A stretch of 64,000 bases of DNA from Carya illinoinensis (taxonomy: Eukaryota > Streptophyta > Magnoliopsida > Fagales > Juglandaceae): contig NC_056757.1 of assembly GCF_018687715.1 (NCBI RefSeq), positions 24,957,001-25,021,000 on the forward strand, in the 5' to 3' direction. Position numbers and translations under genes: made by a program. Shown piece after piece: positions 47,540 through 59,900 of the stretch (position 1 is its first letter; each line of letters begins with the position of its first letter). The notes beneath the pieces are model-generated. The model saw nothing but the letters and a program-made list of their open reading frames with translations. It was not told the origin of the DNA and ran no database searches.

Positions 47540-50500
47540 ATATGAGGATACAAAGAATCTGATACGAGTTCCTTTTATGGTTTCTCGGTTACTTATCATG
47601 ATCATTGTCTTATTTTTAAGCTTTGTACCTGCAAATTATTTAACAAAGAGGCTTTTAAAATAATGGTGCATAATGCATTGAATTCAGTGAAAGGGGTGAA
47701 GTTCTTCAACTTGGGGGTTAACATTTTCTTGGCTCAATTCTCTAATATGAGTGATAAAGAAAAGATTCTTTGTAGTTTTCCATGGTCCTTTGATAAGAGT
47801 CTTGTGCTATTACAAGATTACAATGGTGATCTTCAACCATCTGATATTGAGATAAATTATGCCTTATTTTGAGTTTGTTAGTATGATTTACTGTTGAAGG
47901 GTATGACTGAATTAATTGTCAGAAGGATTGGTGAGGCTCTTGGAGTGGTAGAGGATATTAATTTTCTTGAACACTCTCCTAATTTGGGTGCCTATTCAAG
48001 GGTGCGTGTTTGAATGGATATTAGCAAATCATTGCAAAGAGTTAAACGTCTTTTTCTGGGTGATTCCAATGCTATTTGTGTCAGATTGAAGTATGAAAAA
48101 CTCTCTAATTTTTGTTATTGTTGTGACAAGTTGAGTTATAGAGGCATGGATTGTGATTTATGGGTGGTGAATAGGGTTATATATGAGAGGGATGGATTTT
48201 CTTATGGTGCTTAGATGAGAGTCACTCGTAGCAATTCACTTAATTTAAGCTGTAAGTCATCCATGACAGATTCTCAGAAGGAAGTCTTAGAGGGTCTCAC
48301 GGTGAGGGCACATCGATTGGCTGACAATCCTATGGTGAAGAGTTTGTTTACTGCGTCGGTTAACATATCTAAAATAGTAGGGATGGATCTTCCCTATGTC
48401 TACGCCAAAACTTAGGATGGTTGTCCAGTGTTCTAAAACGTGTTTGGGGCAATCTAGGCTTGAGTCTAAAGGAGCTCCTTGACTTCTTTTTGGATCTATT
48501 ACTGAGCCTATTGTGTTTGATGGGACAAAAATTAAATTCGCTAGGGATTCAAATGAGGATTCATCTTCACCAAGGGGTTGATTGGTGGCGTAAGGCGTGC
48601 ACTTCAACTTCCGACGATCTAGGTTAGTGTTCGTTAGTCCATTCCAAAAGTATTGATAAGAAGATTTTCTTTTTGTGTTGTCCCACCATGGTGATATGAA
48701 GAGGGTTAAGTCCATGGATGATGACCACTTGTTTGAGGTTGAGGTGTTATCGGTAGAGGCTAAGGTTTAGCCCTACCGACAACCATGAGAATTTTAAGTT
48801 GGAACTCCAGGTAGCTTGGGAACCCATAGGGAATTATTTTTCTTCTTGATTTCATCTGAAGAGAAGATCACAATGTTGTTTTATAATGAAAACCAAATTA
48901 TTTGTAAGTAGAATGGAATGCTTGAAATATATTCCGAGTTATTATTAATGTCTTGCAGTGAATGGTATGGATTGTAGTGGTGGTTAGGATCTATTTTGGC
49001 GTTGTGAGACTGCTTTTAAAATTTTTTCTTATTCTAAGTATCATTTTGATGCTTGTGTAACTAATGTAACTTCTCGTTTCATATGGTAGATCACGAAGGT
49101 CTATGGACACCCTGAGATAAGGAGGAGGTGTAAAGTGTGGTAGTTAATGAAATTCTCTATGACACTATTATTGGTCCTGTCTTATGAAAAATACCTTAGG
49201 TTGCTAGCTTTTGTTAGAAGATCTTGATCTAGCTCCTATAGAAATGTTCTGGAGAGAGTAAGACAAAGACTCAGTAACCACAAAGTGAAGACCCTCTCTC
49301 AATCAAACAAAAAAATCCTCCTTAAATTAGTAGTGCAAGCCCTTCCTACATACAACATGGGAGTTTCAAACTTCCATGTAGTCTCCTTAGAGACATTAAT
49401 TGAGTTATGCAAATCTATTGTTAGGAACAACAAGAAAATGAAAGAAAGATACATTTTGTTTCTTGGAGCACAATGGGGAAGGAAAATTAGCTAGGGGATA
49501 GGGATATAGAGATTTGGAAAGTTTTAATCTTGCAATGATACAAAGCAATGTTAGAGATTGATTTAATGCCCTTAACATTTCGCTTCTCATGTTTTAAAGG
49601 TGAAATACTTTCTTGAGGAGTCAGTTTATCATGCAAAGCTTGGCAATAGGTCATCCTTTATATTGAGAAGCATCCTTGTAGCAAGATCCTTTCTAGATGA
49701 AGGCACAATTTGGAGAATAGGGAATGGAAAAAAAGTTCAAATTTGGAAAGACAACTGGATGCCCAAACCCACTTCATTTAGAATCCAAAGTGCTATTAAG
49801 ACTCTTGACGGAAATGTTAAAGTTCAAGAGCTTATTGATTCTAATACAAGCATGTGATAACTAATATGGTTGAAGGAATCCTATTAGTTTGAAAGGCAGC
49901 AATAACAACGAAGATCCCAATAAGTCACTGTAATAGTCCTGATAAGTTAATTTGAAAAGGATCTTCAAATGACCAATTTACTGTGAAGAGTGTTTATCAT
50001 CTGCACAAAGACTTGCAAACACAATCCAAAGGGTTGGCCTCTTGCAGTAGCAATCAAAGGCAGTTTGGTAAGAGATATGGAAACTAACCCCACCCCCCCC
50101 CCCCCAAACAACAAAAAAAGGCAAATAAGGTCTTTCCGTGGAGAGTATGCCTTGAAGCTCTTCCTACAAATCTAAATCTATTTAAAAAGAAGGTTGTGGA
50201 AAGTCTAAAGTCCAATTTGCTTAGAGGAAGAAGTATTAGTGGTTCATGTTTAGTGGAGATGCATTACAGTACAAGATATTTGGGTCCAGTGTTCCAAAAA
50301 ATCCAAAAGAGTAATTTCTCCAAGAAATTTTTTTTGGAAATAATAGAAGCCATGAGTTTTGTCTTTCAGAAGAAAGAGATGGAGGAATAATAGTTGTTGC
50401 AAAAAGAATTTGGTGGAGAAGGAATGGATATGTTTTCCAATCCGAGTTCACTTATGCAAACACAATGGTGAAGCAATCAAAAGACACTCCAGAGTACTTG

Positions 50501-51030
50501 AAGGATCTACATTCACAAAGATTAAGCAAGTCAAGCATATTTAGTAACATAGCACAGAAATGAGAGCCTCCTCCAAAGGATATTTGTTGTTGGTAGGACT
50601 TAGTGCAAGATTATAGGGATCATAGCTCGAGATTGGGAAAGAAGAGTTATAGCTACAATGAGGATGAAAAAAATCATTTTTCTTGATCCTCTTCTAGTAG
50701 AAGCACTTGGTGCCCTTAAAGCTACTTTGTAGGGGCTCTAATAAGGCTAAGGAAAATCATCCTAGAGGGAGACTTACTATAGGTTATTCAAGTTATTACA
50801 AAAGTTGAGGAGTCATGGACTAGTATTGAATGTTTATTAGTGAAATCAAGGAGAAGCTTAGAAGTTATGCCAAGTGGTTAGTTCATCATGTTAGAGGGAG
50901 ACTAATGATGTTGCTCATGTATTGGCAAAAAATACCTTGCTTATTTATGATGTTATTATTGATGTGAAGGAATCATCTTCATGTATTATTTCCTTTCTTT
51001 AAAGGAATTGATCAATAAAATAGTATTCAT
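47540..51030 (+). mobile_element. LINE (L1-type), RT core deleted
   Basis: ORF1 remnant at about 47560-48300: DUF4283-type FLAQFSNMSDKEKILCSFPW, SLVLLQDY, then FCYCCDKLSYRGMDC, a zinc knuckle with its histidine replaced (C-x2-C-x4-Y-x4-C). ORF2 begins near 48787 with MRILSWNSR and a decayed endonuclease to about 49190. Then the sequence jumps to the post-RT region: NHKVKTLSQSNKKILLKLVV, QALPTYNMGVSNF (49270-49370), WRIGNGKKVQIWKDNW (49710-49760), then zf-RVT and RNase H remnants (LRKIILEGD near 50750) ending HVLAKNTLLIYD near 50950. The RT palm is missing, so this copy is deleted internally as well as stop-ridden. An (AT)n tract follows at 51032-51054. Confidence 0.8.
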
Positions 51031-51114
51031 AAATATATATATATATATATATATTTATTTAAATGAGGTAGGACACATATTAAATTCTTAATTACTCGTA
51101 GATCTCTCTACTCT

Positions 51115-51420
51115 TATACTTTAATGAGAGAAATGGTTTGTGAATAGTAGTAAAATTGTCAAGTTTTGATATTTAATGAGATTTTAGAAAATGAGAGAAA
51201 AAAATTGAATAAAAATATTATAAAGTTAAAATATTTTTAAAATATAATACTTTTTTGGGATTAGAAAAAGTTGAATTATTTTTGCCTTTTTTTTTTTTTT
51301 GAAGTTTGGAAAAGTTAAAAATTTAAAATTAAAAAGTGTTTATTTTGTAATGATGTTTGAAAAGGAAATGAGATGAAATAGGATGAGATTAAATCTTCCT
51401 ATCTTCCAAACAACTCCTAG
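51115..51420 (+). repeat. MITE-like repeat, family C
   Basis: GTTTGTGAATAGTAGTAAAA at the left, GGGATTAGAAAAAGTTGAAT in the middle, and GAAATGAGATGAAATAGGAT with TTCCAAACAACTCC at the right end. Confidence 0.6.
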
Positions 51421-53473
51421 CAGGAAAGAATCCTATATCAATTTTTATAACTTAATTGGTACCAATATATGAATAATGAACCAAGATCAGACCCTATTAT
51501 GTGTAATGGCTAATCCATTTAATAAATTAATTTGCTATCTTATATTGAATTTTACTATCACAATAACCCACTATGATAAAAAGCTGGGCCTCCAACTCTG
51601 TGCTTTATGCATCGTGCCCTGGTGAGATAAATCGTTTTTGGTTTATTTATTTATTTTTAATCAAGTTAGGGTCCATGGAATAACAATAATCGCAAGAATT
51701 TATATATACATTTTTTCTAAGCAAGCTCTATATATTATAATTAATTGATATAAAAATACATGAATAAGTGGTAGGAAAATCCCAACAAACACCCTTTCTT
51801 AACTAATGTAGTACTCTACAAATAGAAAAAAATTGGGTCTTAGAAACAAATAAATGTTTCCTGCCTTTCCCTACTAGGAGGGAGCAGCATAAAGTGGTGG
51901 CTTTTATACAATATAAGAGTGAGATTGTAGTTCCATGACCATAGGCTATGGTAATTGTAGTGACTACATTTTGTCTTGAAGTGGCTGTTGGGAATAACCA
52001 TTGCTTCATTTTCACGAAATATGACAACTCTTATAATAAAAAGCAAGTTAAAAAATCTGAACTCCATTGCATTATACATAGTCTTAAAACTCCATACTTT
52101 CCAAAAGGATAACTTGTGATTCTCGTGCGGGGGTGAAAGTAAAAAAACAGTGGTGCTCATGGGTTGTGGCGGAGAGAGACTGCTAAGAGACCAAAGAGGA
52201 GGTGGTGATTGTTGGGTGCTAGTAGTTTTAATATTTTTCTAAACTATTTACATATAAGAGTATTCTAAAATTTTGAAAAAAATAGTAAGGAAAGCAGTAA
52301 GAAAAGTAGCAAGATAAAAGCAAAAATGGATAGATTATAGTTTGGACTAATTTCGGTAAACTTCAAAATCTGTGACAGTGGATTAACTTCGGTAAACTTC
52401 AAAATCTATGACAGCGCATGGTGCCCACACGCCCATCTCTTTATAGTTACAATAGTCATATCTGAAGGATCTGATTGTGGTGAGTTTGTTAGTCCAGCGC
52501 GTGTGGTGAGAAAAGCTCCTAGAAGGGGTGGCATGTGAGGCTGATGCATGGCGATTTTTGCAAAATTGCCACTTCACTCTGAACGATTTGCAGCCTGGAA
52601 GCTTTCTTGTGCCACTTGCATCTCTTGGATGTTTCTAGAAAACTACATATATGCATTTTTTGGCCTTGGAGGAAACAAAACAACTAGAAAAAGAGAATTG
52701 ACTTTATAAATAAAGTAGGTAGATGGAGAAAGTAGAGAAGTAAAGGGAGAAGGACTACCCTTGTCTAGAGCGAAAAAACTAGATCTGAGTTTGGAGGCTT
52801 TTTACGAGGGAGAGGCTTCACCATGTAATCTTGCTTAATTTGCTGTTGTTGTTTTTTTTTTTTTTTTTTTTTGGACAAGTACTTTGTTCGTTTTATTGCA
52901 AGAATTTATATATTATATTATTCTCAAAACTTATTCCTTTAAAATGACATCAACTATCATATCATATTATTCTCATTCTTGTTATTATTAAATATAAACT
53001 AACTGATATATATTATATAATATATATTTGATTAAGTAGTGAGATTTATATAACAAAAAATAATATACCTATTTAAGTTAAGTTTTTTACTTATTAAAAT
53101 TAATAATTTAAATATATTAATTTTATTTAAAATTAGTATTCTTTTAGTTTTTCTAAAGTGTCTTTTGTTTTCTCTACTTCAATCGTTTTAGTAAAATTTG
53201 TGAAGTTTCTCATCGCTAACATAAAAGCAAAGAAAAATAAGGACATAGAAGATCAAGTTATTTAATAAAAACTTTCGAAATTAAATTGCCAACATTGACA
53301 TTATTTTAAAGTTTCTATTTATTGTATATATACATAGCATACTTTTATTTAATAAATCCAGATAGTACACAACAGAAGGCATAGAAATAGAGGTATGACT
53401 GAGATTATGATTGTTATTCTCATAAATGTATAATCCCCAACACGCTGTAAGATTTGGGCTTATAATTTTAGCA
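51421..53473. other. Intergenic DNA with a 36-bp tandem duplication
   Basis: No gene recognised. 52344-52379 and 52380-52415 are adjacent 36-bp copies with four differences (GGACTAATTTCGGTAAAC / GGATTAACTTCGGTAAAC at the start). T runs lie at about 52852-52872 and 53490-53504. The open frames at 51840-52160 (-) and nearby show no family features. Confidence 0.45.
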
Positions 53474-53478
53474 TAGAA

Positions 53479-53680
53479 TGTTAACAAGTTTTTTTTTTTT
53501 TTTTCCTTACATTTTTGCAGAACTGAGTACAAAAATATATAGATACAGAGAGGAAGATATTCTAGGCAGTACATTGTCTATGACTAGAATCGTGGTTGAC
53601 CCTTAAAGAGAGGGATTTCGAAATTAAAGGATTCCTATAATTTCTCTATTTTGTTCCCTGTTTAACAGCTCACGCCAACA
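53479..53680 (-). repeat. 3' LTR of the short Copia
   Basis: Reads TGTTGGCGTGAGCTGTTAAA at its start and ends CTTGTTAACA on the minus strand. A T-run (about 53490-53504) expands it relative to the 5' LTR. Confidence 0.85.
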
Positions 53681-53689
53681 CTCCCCCTC

Positions 53690-54568
53690 AAGTTGGCGCA
53701 TCGATGTCTCTAATGCCCAACTTGTTGAGTGAGTTGTAGAAGTTTGTGTTGGATACTACCTTCGTGAGTATGTCTGCCGACTGGTCTTTTGACTTGACAA
53801 AAGGGAATCGAATAATTTTCCCTTCAAGGTTTTGTTTGATGAAGTGCTGATCAACTTCAACATGCTTAGTACGATCAGTTGGACGGGGTTATGAGAGATG
53901 TCAATGGCTGCCTTATTATCATAAAACAAGTTCATTTCGGAGCTAGGAGCAAAGCCAATCTTTGTTAGTAGCCTTTTAAGCCAAAGAAGTTCCAAAAGAC
54001 TCTTAGTCATTCCTCGAAATTCTACTTCAGCACTGGATAATGCGACTACTTTTTGCTTCTTGCTTCTCCATGTAACAAGATTGCCTCCTACAAAGGTGAA
54101 GTAGCATGAAGTGGACTTCCTATCTAAAATATTTCCTACCCAATCCACATCCGTATAGCCATCAATATTCAGATGATTATTCTTGGAGAACATAAGCCCT
54201 TTTCCAGGAGAGGACTTTAAGTACCGAAGTATTCTAGTTACTGCATCCATATGATTTTCACTAGGACAGTGCATAAATTGGCTTACTATACTTACAACAT
54301 AAGCTATATCCGGGTGAGTATGAGATAAATAAATGAGCTTACCAACTAGCCTTTGGTACCTCTCTTTATCAGTTGGCACCTTATTTGTATATCCCCAAGT
54401 TGATGATTCTGAAAAATTGGGGTATAAGCTGGCTTACACTACAGCAGTCCTACTTCTGATAGTAAGTCTAGCACATATTTTCTTTGAGAGAGAAATATGC
54501 CTTGTCTCGATCTAGATACTTCAATTCCTAGAAAATACTTAAGTCCTCCTAGATTCTTCATTTCATTT
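53690..54568 (-). pseudogene. Copia RT tail and RNase H after deletion
   Basis: Begins [20 protein letters not shown] (about 54565-54505), then [13 protein letters not shown]. 54379-53756 carries MPTDKERYQRLVGKLIYLSH, HPDIAYVVSIVSQFM, LRYLKSSPGKGL, then RNase H with GYTDVDWVGNILDRKSTSCY, VALSSAEVEFRGM and YDNKAAIDISHNPV. The frame is broken near 53890, and the C-terminal end runs to about 53750 in another frame. The palm with the catalytic YVDD box is absent. Confidence 0.85.
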
Positions 54569-56360
54569 GAGTGCAATTATTGACAAAAATCACAAACCAC
54601 CGAAGGCCAGATGAAGTAGTTATTGGGGAGGGTCCCCATACATCTGAGTGTATTAAAGCAAAAGGAAGATCACTTTAATTTAGGCTCACTGGATAAGGAA
54701 CCCTATGGCTTTTGGCTACAATGCAAGTATCACATTTAAAATCTAAGTGCTATAAATTAGAAAATATATCTGGAAACAAATGTTTCAGAAAACCAAAAGA
54801 GGGATGCCCCAATTGACGGTATAGGAGTCAAACTAGTTGTGTGGTGCATGTGATTAACTCATCCTAGACTAAAGTCATCCATGTAGTATAACCCCCGTTT
54901 CTTAGTACCACACCCAATGATCTCCTTGGTGAGAATATCTTGAAGAAGACAAAATATAGGATACATTAATACCACACAATTGAGGTCTGCAGTAACTTGG
55001 CTTATGGGCATCAATTTATTTGACAGAGATGGAATAAGTAAAGTATGAGATAAAGAAAGGGAGGAGGACAAAGTCACTGTTCCAGTCCCTGTAACCGGGT
55101 TTGTGACCCTATTAGCATTAGCAATACGATTTCTTCTTGGCATGGTGATATGTGAGAAATCATTGGAAACAAATGTCACGTGGTTTGTAGCCCCAGAGTC
55201 AATAATGCACACGCCACCATCACGGTAATTAGAGCTAATAAATACTTGACCCCAGTTACCTTGATCATTGAGAGGTGTGGAATTATTTGGTGATGTTGTT
55301 TGGGAGGTAAGGGATAACTGAGGTTCAGCACGGACCATAGCAGCTCTACCCGTGCCGTCATGAGTACCAGCACCTTCACGTTTTTTTCGTGCCTGAAACT
55401 CATTCCACCAATTTGGATATCCATGTAACTTGAAGCAAGTTTCACGGTTTTGTATTGCCACAATGGGTACATTTCCCTCCATCATATTAGGCCTTAAACT
55501 TAAAGGGTGGGTTCGACTTTCCACTGCTTATAGAAAGTGACCTCGCCTTGAATGGTACGTGCGATTGATCTGTCTTGAATCCTTTAGATGCCATAACAGC
55601 GCCTGGAGCAGTATCTCCACTGGTTGTCATTACAGTTTGCCGAATGTCTTCTCGTCGGACATGAGCTTAGGCCTGTTCAACTGTAGGGAATGGTTGTAAC
55701 TAAAGCACATTACTTCAAATCTTATCCAACCGGTCATCCAAGCCGTCGAGGAAGATGTAAACTCTATCTTCCTATATAATTGAATTATATTTTTGGATAT
55801 CAAGTATCAACGACACATTTCATTGGCTTAGGACGACGGAAATCAATCTCTCGCCACAAGCCTTGAAGATCATTGTAATATTTTTCAATGGATCCGCCAG
55901 CTTGTCTCATGCAAGTCACACGACGCGGGAGATCATACACTTGAGAGTTGAGATGTATCAGTCCCATCAATTTAAGTTATAGCAATAGAGTCTCAAACCT
56001 GTTTTGCAGTTGGGAAGTGAATGAAATTACTGATCAAGGGAGGGTCCATCGAGTTTTTAACCATCCTTTGACAATGGCGTTCTATCTTCGAAAAGATGGA
56101 TCTGTTTCTAGAGGCAGGGGGAAATTTCCAGTAACATATCCCAACTTGTCTTTGCCAGAGAAATACATCTTGACAACCTGGGACCATAAGTCATAATTGG
56201 AGCCATCCAACATAATGTCGATAGGAACGGTTGAGGAATCTAATGGATGTGATGAGGTTTGGGCTTTGGTCAAGGCTTCCGTCATCTTGGTTGTCCAATC
56301 GTCAAGAATGGACTCGGCCTGGGGGCTACAATGTTGCATCAGTTCAGTGGATTCTGCCAT
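54569..56360 (-). pseudogene. Copia gag-protease-partial integrase
   Basis: Starts at 56360, MAESTELMQHCSPQAESILD, then PIDIMLDGSNYDLWSQVVKM, the Copia gag N-terminus. A stop follows at about 56082. The middle (56080-55525) is broken. 55524-54859 carries CFKLHGYPNWW, the protease motif IIDSGATNHVT (about 55205-55175) with D-S-G intact, and the pre-integrase segment GCGTKKRGLYYMDD. 54830-54570 carries CDTCIVAKSHRVPY and IHSDVWGPSP, the first part of integrase including the first catalytic-type D, and then breaks off at NNCTQM. Confidence 0.85.
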
Positions 56361-56424
56361 AGATTCCTAGTAGTCTGTGGTGTTTCTGGTCAGTGGGTGG
56401 GTGGAGCAGAGATCCTAAGATCCC

Positions 56425-56436
56425 ACTCTGTTACCA
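56425..56436 (-). promoter_or_regulatory. Primer binding site of the short Copia
   Basis: TGGTAACAGAGT directly after the LTR, one base from the common plant Copia site TGGTATCAGAGC, which pairs with the 3' end of initiator methionine tRNA. Confidence 0.8.
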
Positions 56437-56621
56437 TGTTAACAAGGTTGTATTTTTCTTACATTTTTGAAGTACAAAGATATATAGATACATAGAGGAA
56501 GCTATTCTAGGCTATACATTGTCTATGGCTAGAATCGTGGTTGCCCCTTAAAGAGAGGGGTTTTACAATTAAAGGATTCCTAAAATTTCTCTGTTTTGTT
56601 CCCCGTTTAACAGCTCACGCA
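56437..56621 (-). repeat. 5' LTR of the short Copia
   Basis: Starts TGCGTGAGCTGTTAAACGGG, lacking four bases near the start relative to the 3' LTR, and ends CCTTGTTAACA on the minus strand. Followed immediately by the primer site. Confidence 0.85.
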
Positions 56622-56904
56622 TAGAAACATGACAGAACCAAATTTTACATCTATTATTTATAGAGATGCCATCTTGATACCATTTCGTAAGTGGAACCAA
56701 AGTGAGGACTGCTCAAAGTGCTTTAGAAAGAACATATTCATCCTTCTGAGTTGATTTACAAAGTTTTGACTACTTGAGAGACGAGGAAATTAAATGCAAT
56801 CCATGTAAGAGAATGTGTACCCACATTAATAAGATATCTATAATGTATCTTAGGAGCATAACTTTGGTCACACGGCTTCAAAACTTCATGCTGGAAAGCA
56901 GTGA

Positions 56905-59900
56905 TCAAACAGATGGGAAAAACTTGTTCAGGTTGAAGGGCAGAGAATAGAACTCCTCGCTTCTTGTATCTGTCTTGTATGACCTGAACCTTTCCCACCA
57001 AGGCATACCTCTATCTTTCTTGGTTTGGTTGTCTTTCCTGTGCAGTGTCAGGTCCAATATTAGAGCCAATAAGCCGGCAACAAATGGCTCAGACGAGAAT
57101 GGAACGTTGATCATATCGTTGAACTGCCAAAAGAACAAAGAGATATTGTTGACAAAAGAAGAAAAATTTTTTCTTCAGCATATAAGGAGGATAACGTTTA
57201 AGAAGCCAAATGTACCCATCTTGCTCCTGTATGGACGGGACCGTAGCCATTAACAACAGTGTACTCATTGAAGTATTGAGGTATTGATAATCCCATGAAC
57301 ACTGAGAAGCCTAATATGAACTTTACTTTAAAGCTGTTTAGATTGCAAAACTGAAGAAGACTGAGGCCTGCTGAACCTGTTCATGCATATTAAGAAAAAA
57401 ATGTTAAATCAATATTTAATTGAAGCATGCTAATAGAACCAGCTCCATAAGTAAATAACACCTACCCACATAAGCAAAGAACAGGCAATATAATGCTCCA
57501 ATGATTGGTGCTGGAATTGAAGCAAAAACAGCTCCGAATTTCCCTGGGGAGCCATGTAATTTGTTAAAGTACTTTCTTTCAAAGGAGGATATAGGGATTA
57601 AGCTTGAATCTGTTACATGAGTCACTTACCAAGGATGGAAAAGAAGATCATGAATCCAGCTGACATTTGAACAACCCTTCGGCTACCAACTCGGGTCAAA
57701 GCTAACAAACCCGCATTTTCACTGTGTAGCCAAGAAAAGAAGAAAAAAATGTTGGGTAAGAATTGATGTATCAGAATACTTCCAAGTATGTGGTAATTTT
57801 GAACAAGAAACTTACATAGAAACTGATGAACCATTTCCAGTTCCAAATATTCCTGATAACAGAATGCCTACTCCCTGATATTAAAACAATTTTTTTCAGC
57901 TAAGAAGTCGACATATGCTAGTCATAGCATTTAAATTATAGAAATTATGACGACACCCTCTGTGCTTAAATGTTAAAAAGAAAAACAAGAAGAGAAAGCA
58001 GACCAACACCACGGCTAAGATGACAATTATAACCTGTTACCTGCCAACCAACACCGCGGCTAAGAATTGAAGGTGGGATTGGAGTTGCGCTTGCATACCT
58101 TGACACGGCAAAGAATGCGCCAGTGGACTGTGCAATCATCAAATTACATTAAAAGTAACTACACAAAGATAAGAAATCAATATGTTCATTTTTCATTCTT
58201 AACAGATGAGTCATTAACTAAATCAAATATTGCAAATAACTTACTAGAAAATTTATGTACTCAAGTACTAAAATAATTTGGTTGCTATACAGTTGAGGAC
58301 AGAAATAAGCATTGCAAGATTCAATATATACAAGGAACATCAAGTAGACTATTAAGAAATACTAAGACAACAACCAGCCTTCAAAATGCATCATAAAAGC
58401 GGCTGGAATAACAAGCACAAACATAAACAAACCTCCACAAGAGCAACAAATGAAGCACCCATCATTGCAAAAGCTTCTCCTGCATCAAAAGTTGGAGCTC
58501 CCCATTGAAAAGGATATGGAACCCTAATCCTGCACAAAACGGGATTTTGCAACAATAAGGCACAGTAGTCACCAAAATGACTCCTCATTGTCTAATTATA
58601 TCAGATGCAGAGGAAACCCATGTTGTTAACAAAGCAATCAATTCATTCAAGTGTGACAACTTTAATCAACGTTTAAATTGAAATCTAGTAAAAGCCTACT
58701 CTATATTTTTCTTTCTAAGCAAAAACTTCCGCATCATAACTGTCGAAAACTAATAGTAAGAGCCTTACCATGGAGCAGCACCAATGATTCCAGCACGGTC
58801 AGTTCTACAACTTATTTGGGTTTTAGGCCCTGTATTCTTGTAAGCCCCTCCCACGGTGAGCAGGTGAGCATAAATCCAAACAATCGCCACCGAGAATATA
58901 ACAGCGAATCGATCAAAGATATTCTTGTTCCCATGCATCAAGTGAGGTATATACTGCCAATTATTGACTTCATGTTAAGAATGGTTGCCTATGCCTATCA
59001 AAGAGAAAGTAAGTGCAAATGATACTTGAATATTACCTGTGAAAATATTACTAAAATGATGAGCTGTGGCAGCCCGATCTCTACACATTTTGCAAGCTAC
59101 ACATTCAAAGACATGATCAATAACATATAGTAACATAACAATTTCTTAAGACTATTGGGAGAGGGGGGAAGAGGGGTTGGACGCAAGGGGGAAGCAAAGA
59201 GGAGTCATATGTCTATACATACCACTGGAAATCCAAATTCATATAGCCCGAAACCTGACAAAGCAACCAGGGGAGCAGCAGAAAGCGGACTTAAGAGCCT
59301 GGATAAGAAATATAAATGAACATCAAACTTCACAACATATGATTACAAGAAATTGCAAGATAACAAACATGATTAAAAACCTGATCCACGAATTGAAATG
59401 TTTTCATGCCCTATTAGATTTTATAATTCATCAACAATTTAGATTCATGGAATGCTTATTGCAAGCGCGCGGGAGTAAACATTTGCATTAAACAAGCATA
59501 GTTTAAAGGAATGAGATCTAGCTAAAATGAGTGCTAACCAACCTTGCAACATTACGCCAAAGGCCACTAAAGCCAACTACAATCTGGAGAGTCGAGGCAA
59601 CAATAAGAGCACCCTGGATTCCACGCATTATCTTTTCAAATTTCTGTATTGACATCACAAATCGTGAGATCGAGGATATAATTTATTTGAAAAAGGAAAA
59701 TGAAAAAACAAAGAGTGAGGGTAACAACACTAGATGAAATTTCAATGAACCAACCTCCTGAGGATTTACAATGTCACTGTATCGACCTGCCAAAATGATT
59801 GAAATGGTTGTTGGTACATAGCTATAAGAAGCACCGATCACGGCAGGTAGACGAGTCCCAAACAATGATTGAAACAATGTGTTCAAACCAGCCACAAACA

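Larger units (their letters stand above)
53479..56621 (-). mobile_element. Short Copia retrotransposon with LTRs, PBS and TSD
   Basis: 3143 bp, minus orientation. LTRs at 56437-56621 (5') and 53479-53680 (3'), both TG...CA; TAGAA flanks both ends (53474-53478 and 56622-56626). A TGGTAACAGAG primer site (initiator-Met type) directly follows the 5' LTR, and GAGGGGGAG (polypurine tract) precedes the 3' LTR at about 53690-53682. It codes gag, protease, the start of integrase, then, after a large internal deletion, the RT tail and RNase H. About a dozen mismatches occur over the last 130 bp of the LTRs, plus gaps, so it is not recent. It lies in the same direction as, and 284 bp beyond the stop of, the NAT gene. 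Confidence 0.9.

Noticed and set aside
51840..52160. 106-codon open frame on the minus strand
   Set aside because: No recognisable motif, no splice partner and no codon bias that I can judge.
52625..52645. Heat-shock-element-like TTCTAGAA
   Set aside because: A single 8-bp palindrome with no nearby gene; expected by chance.
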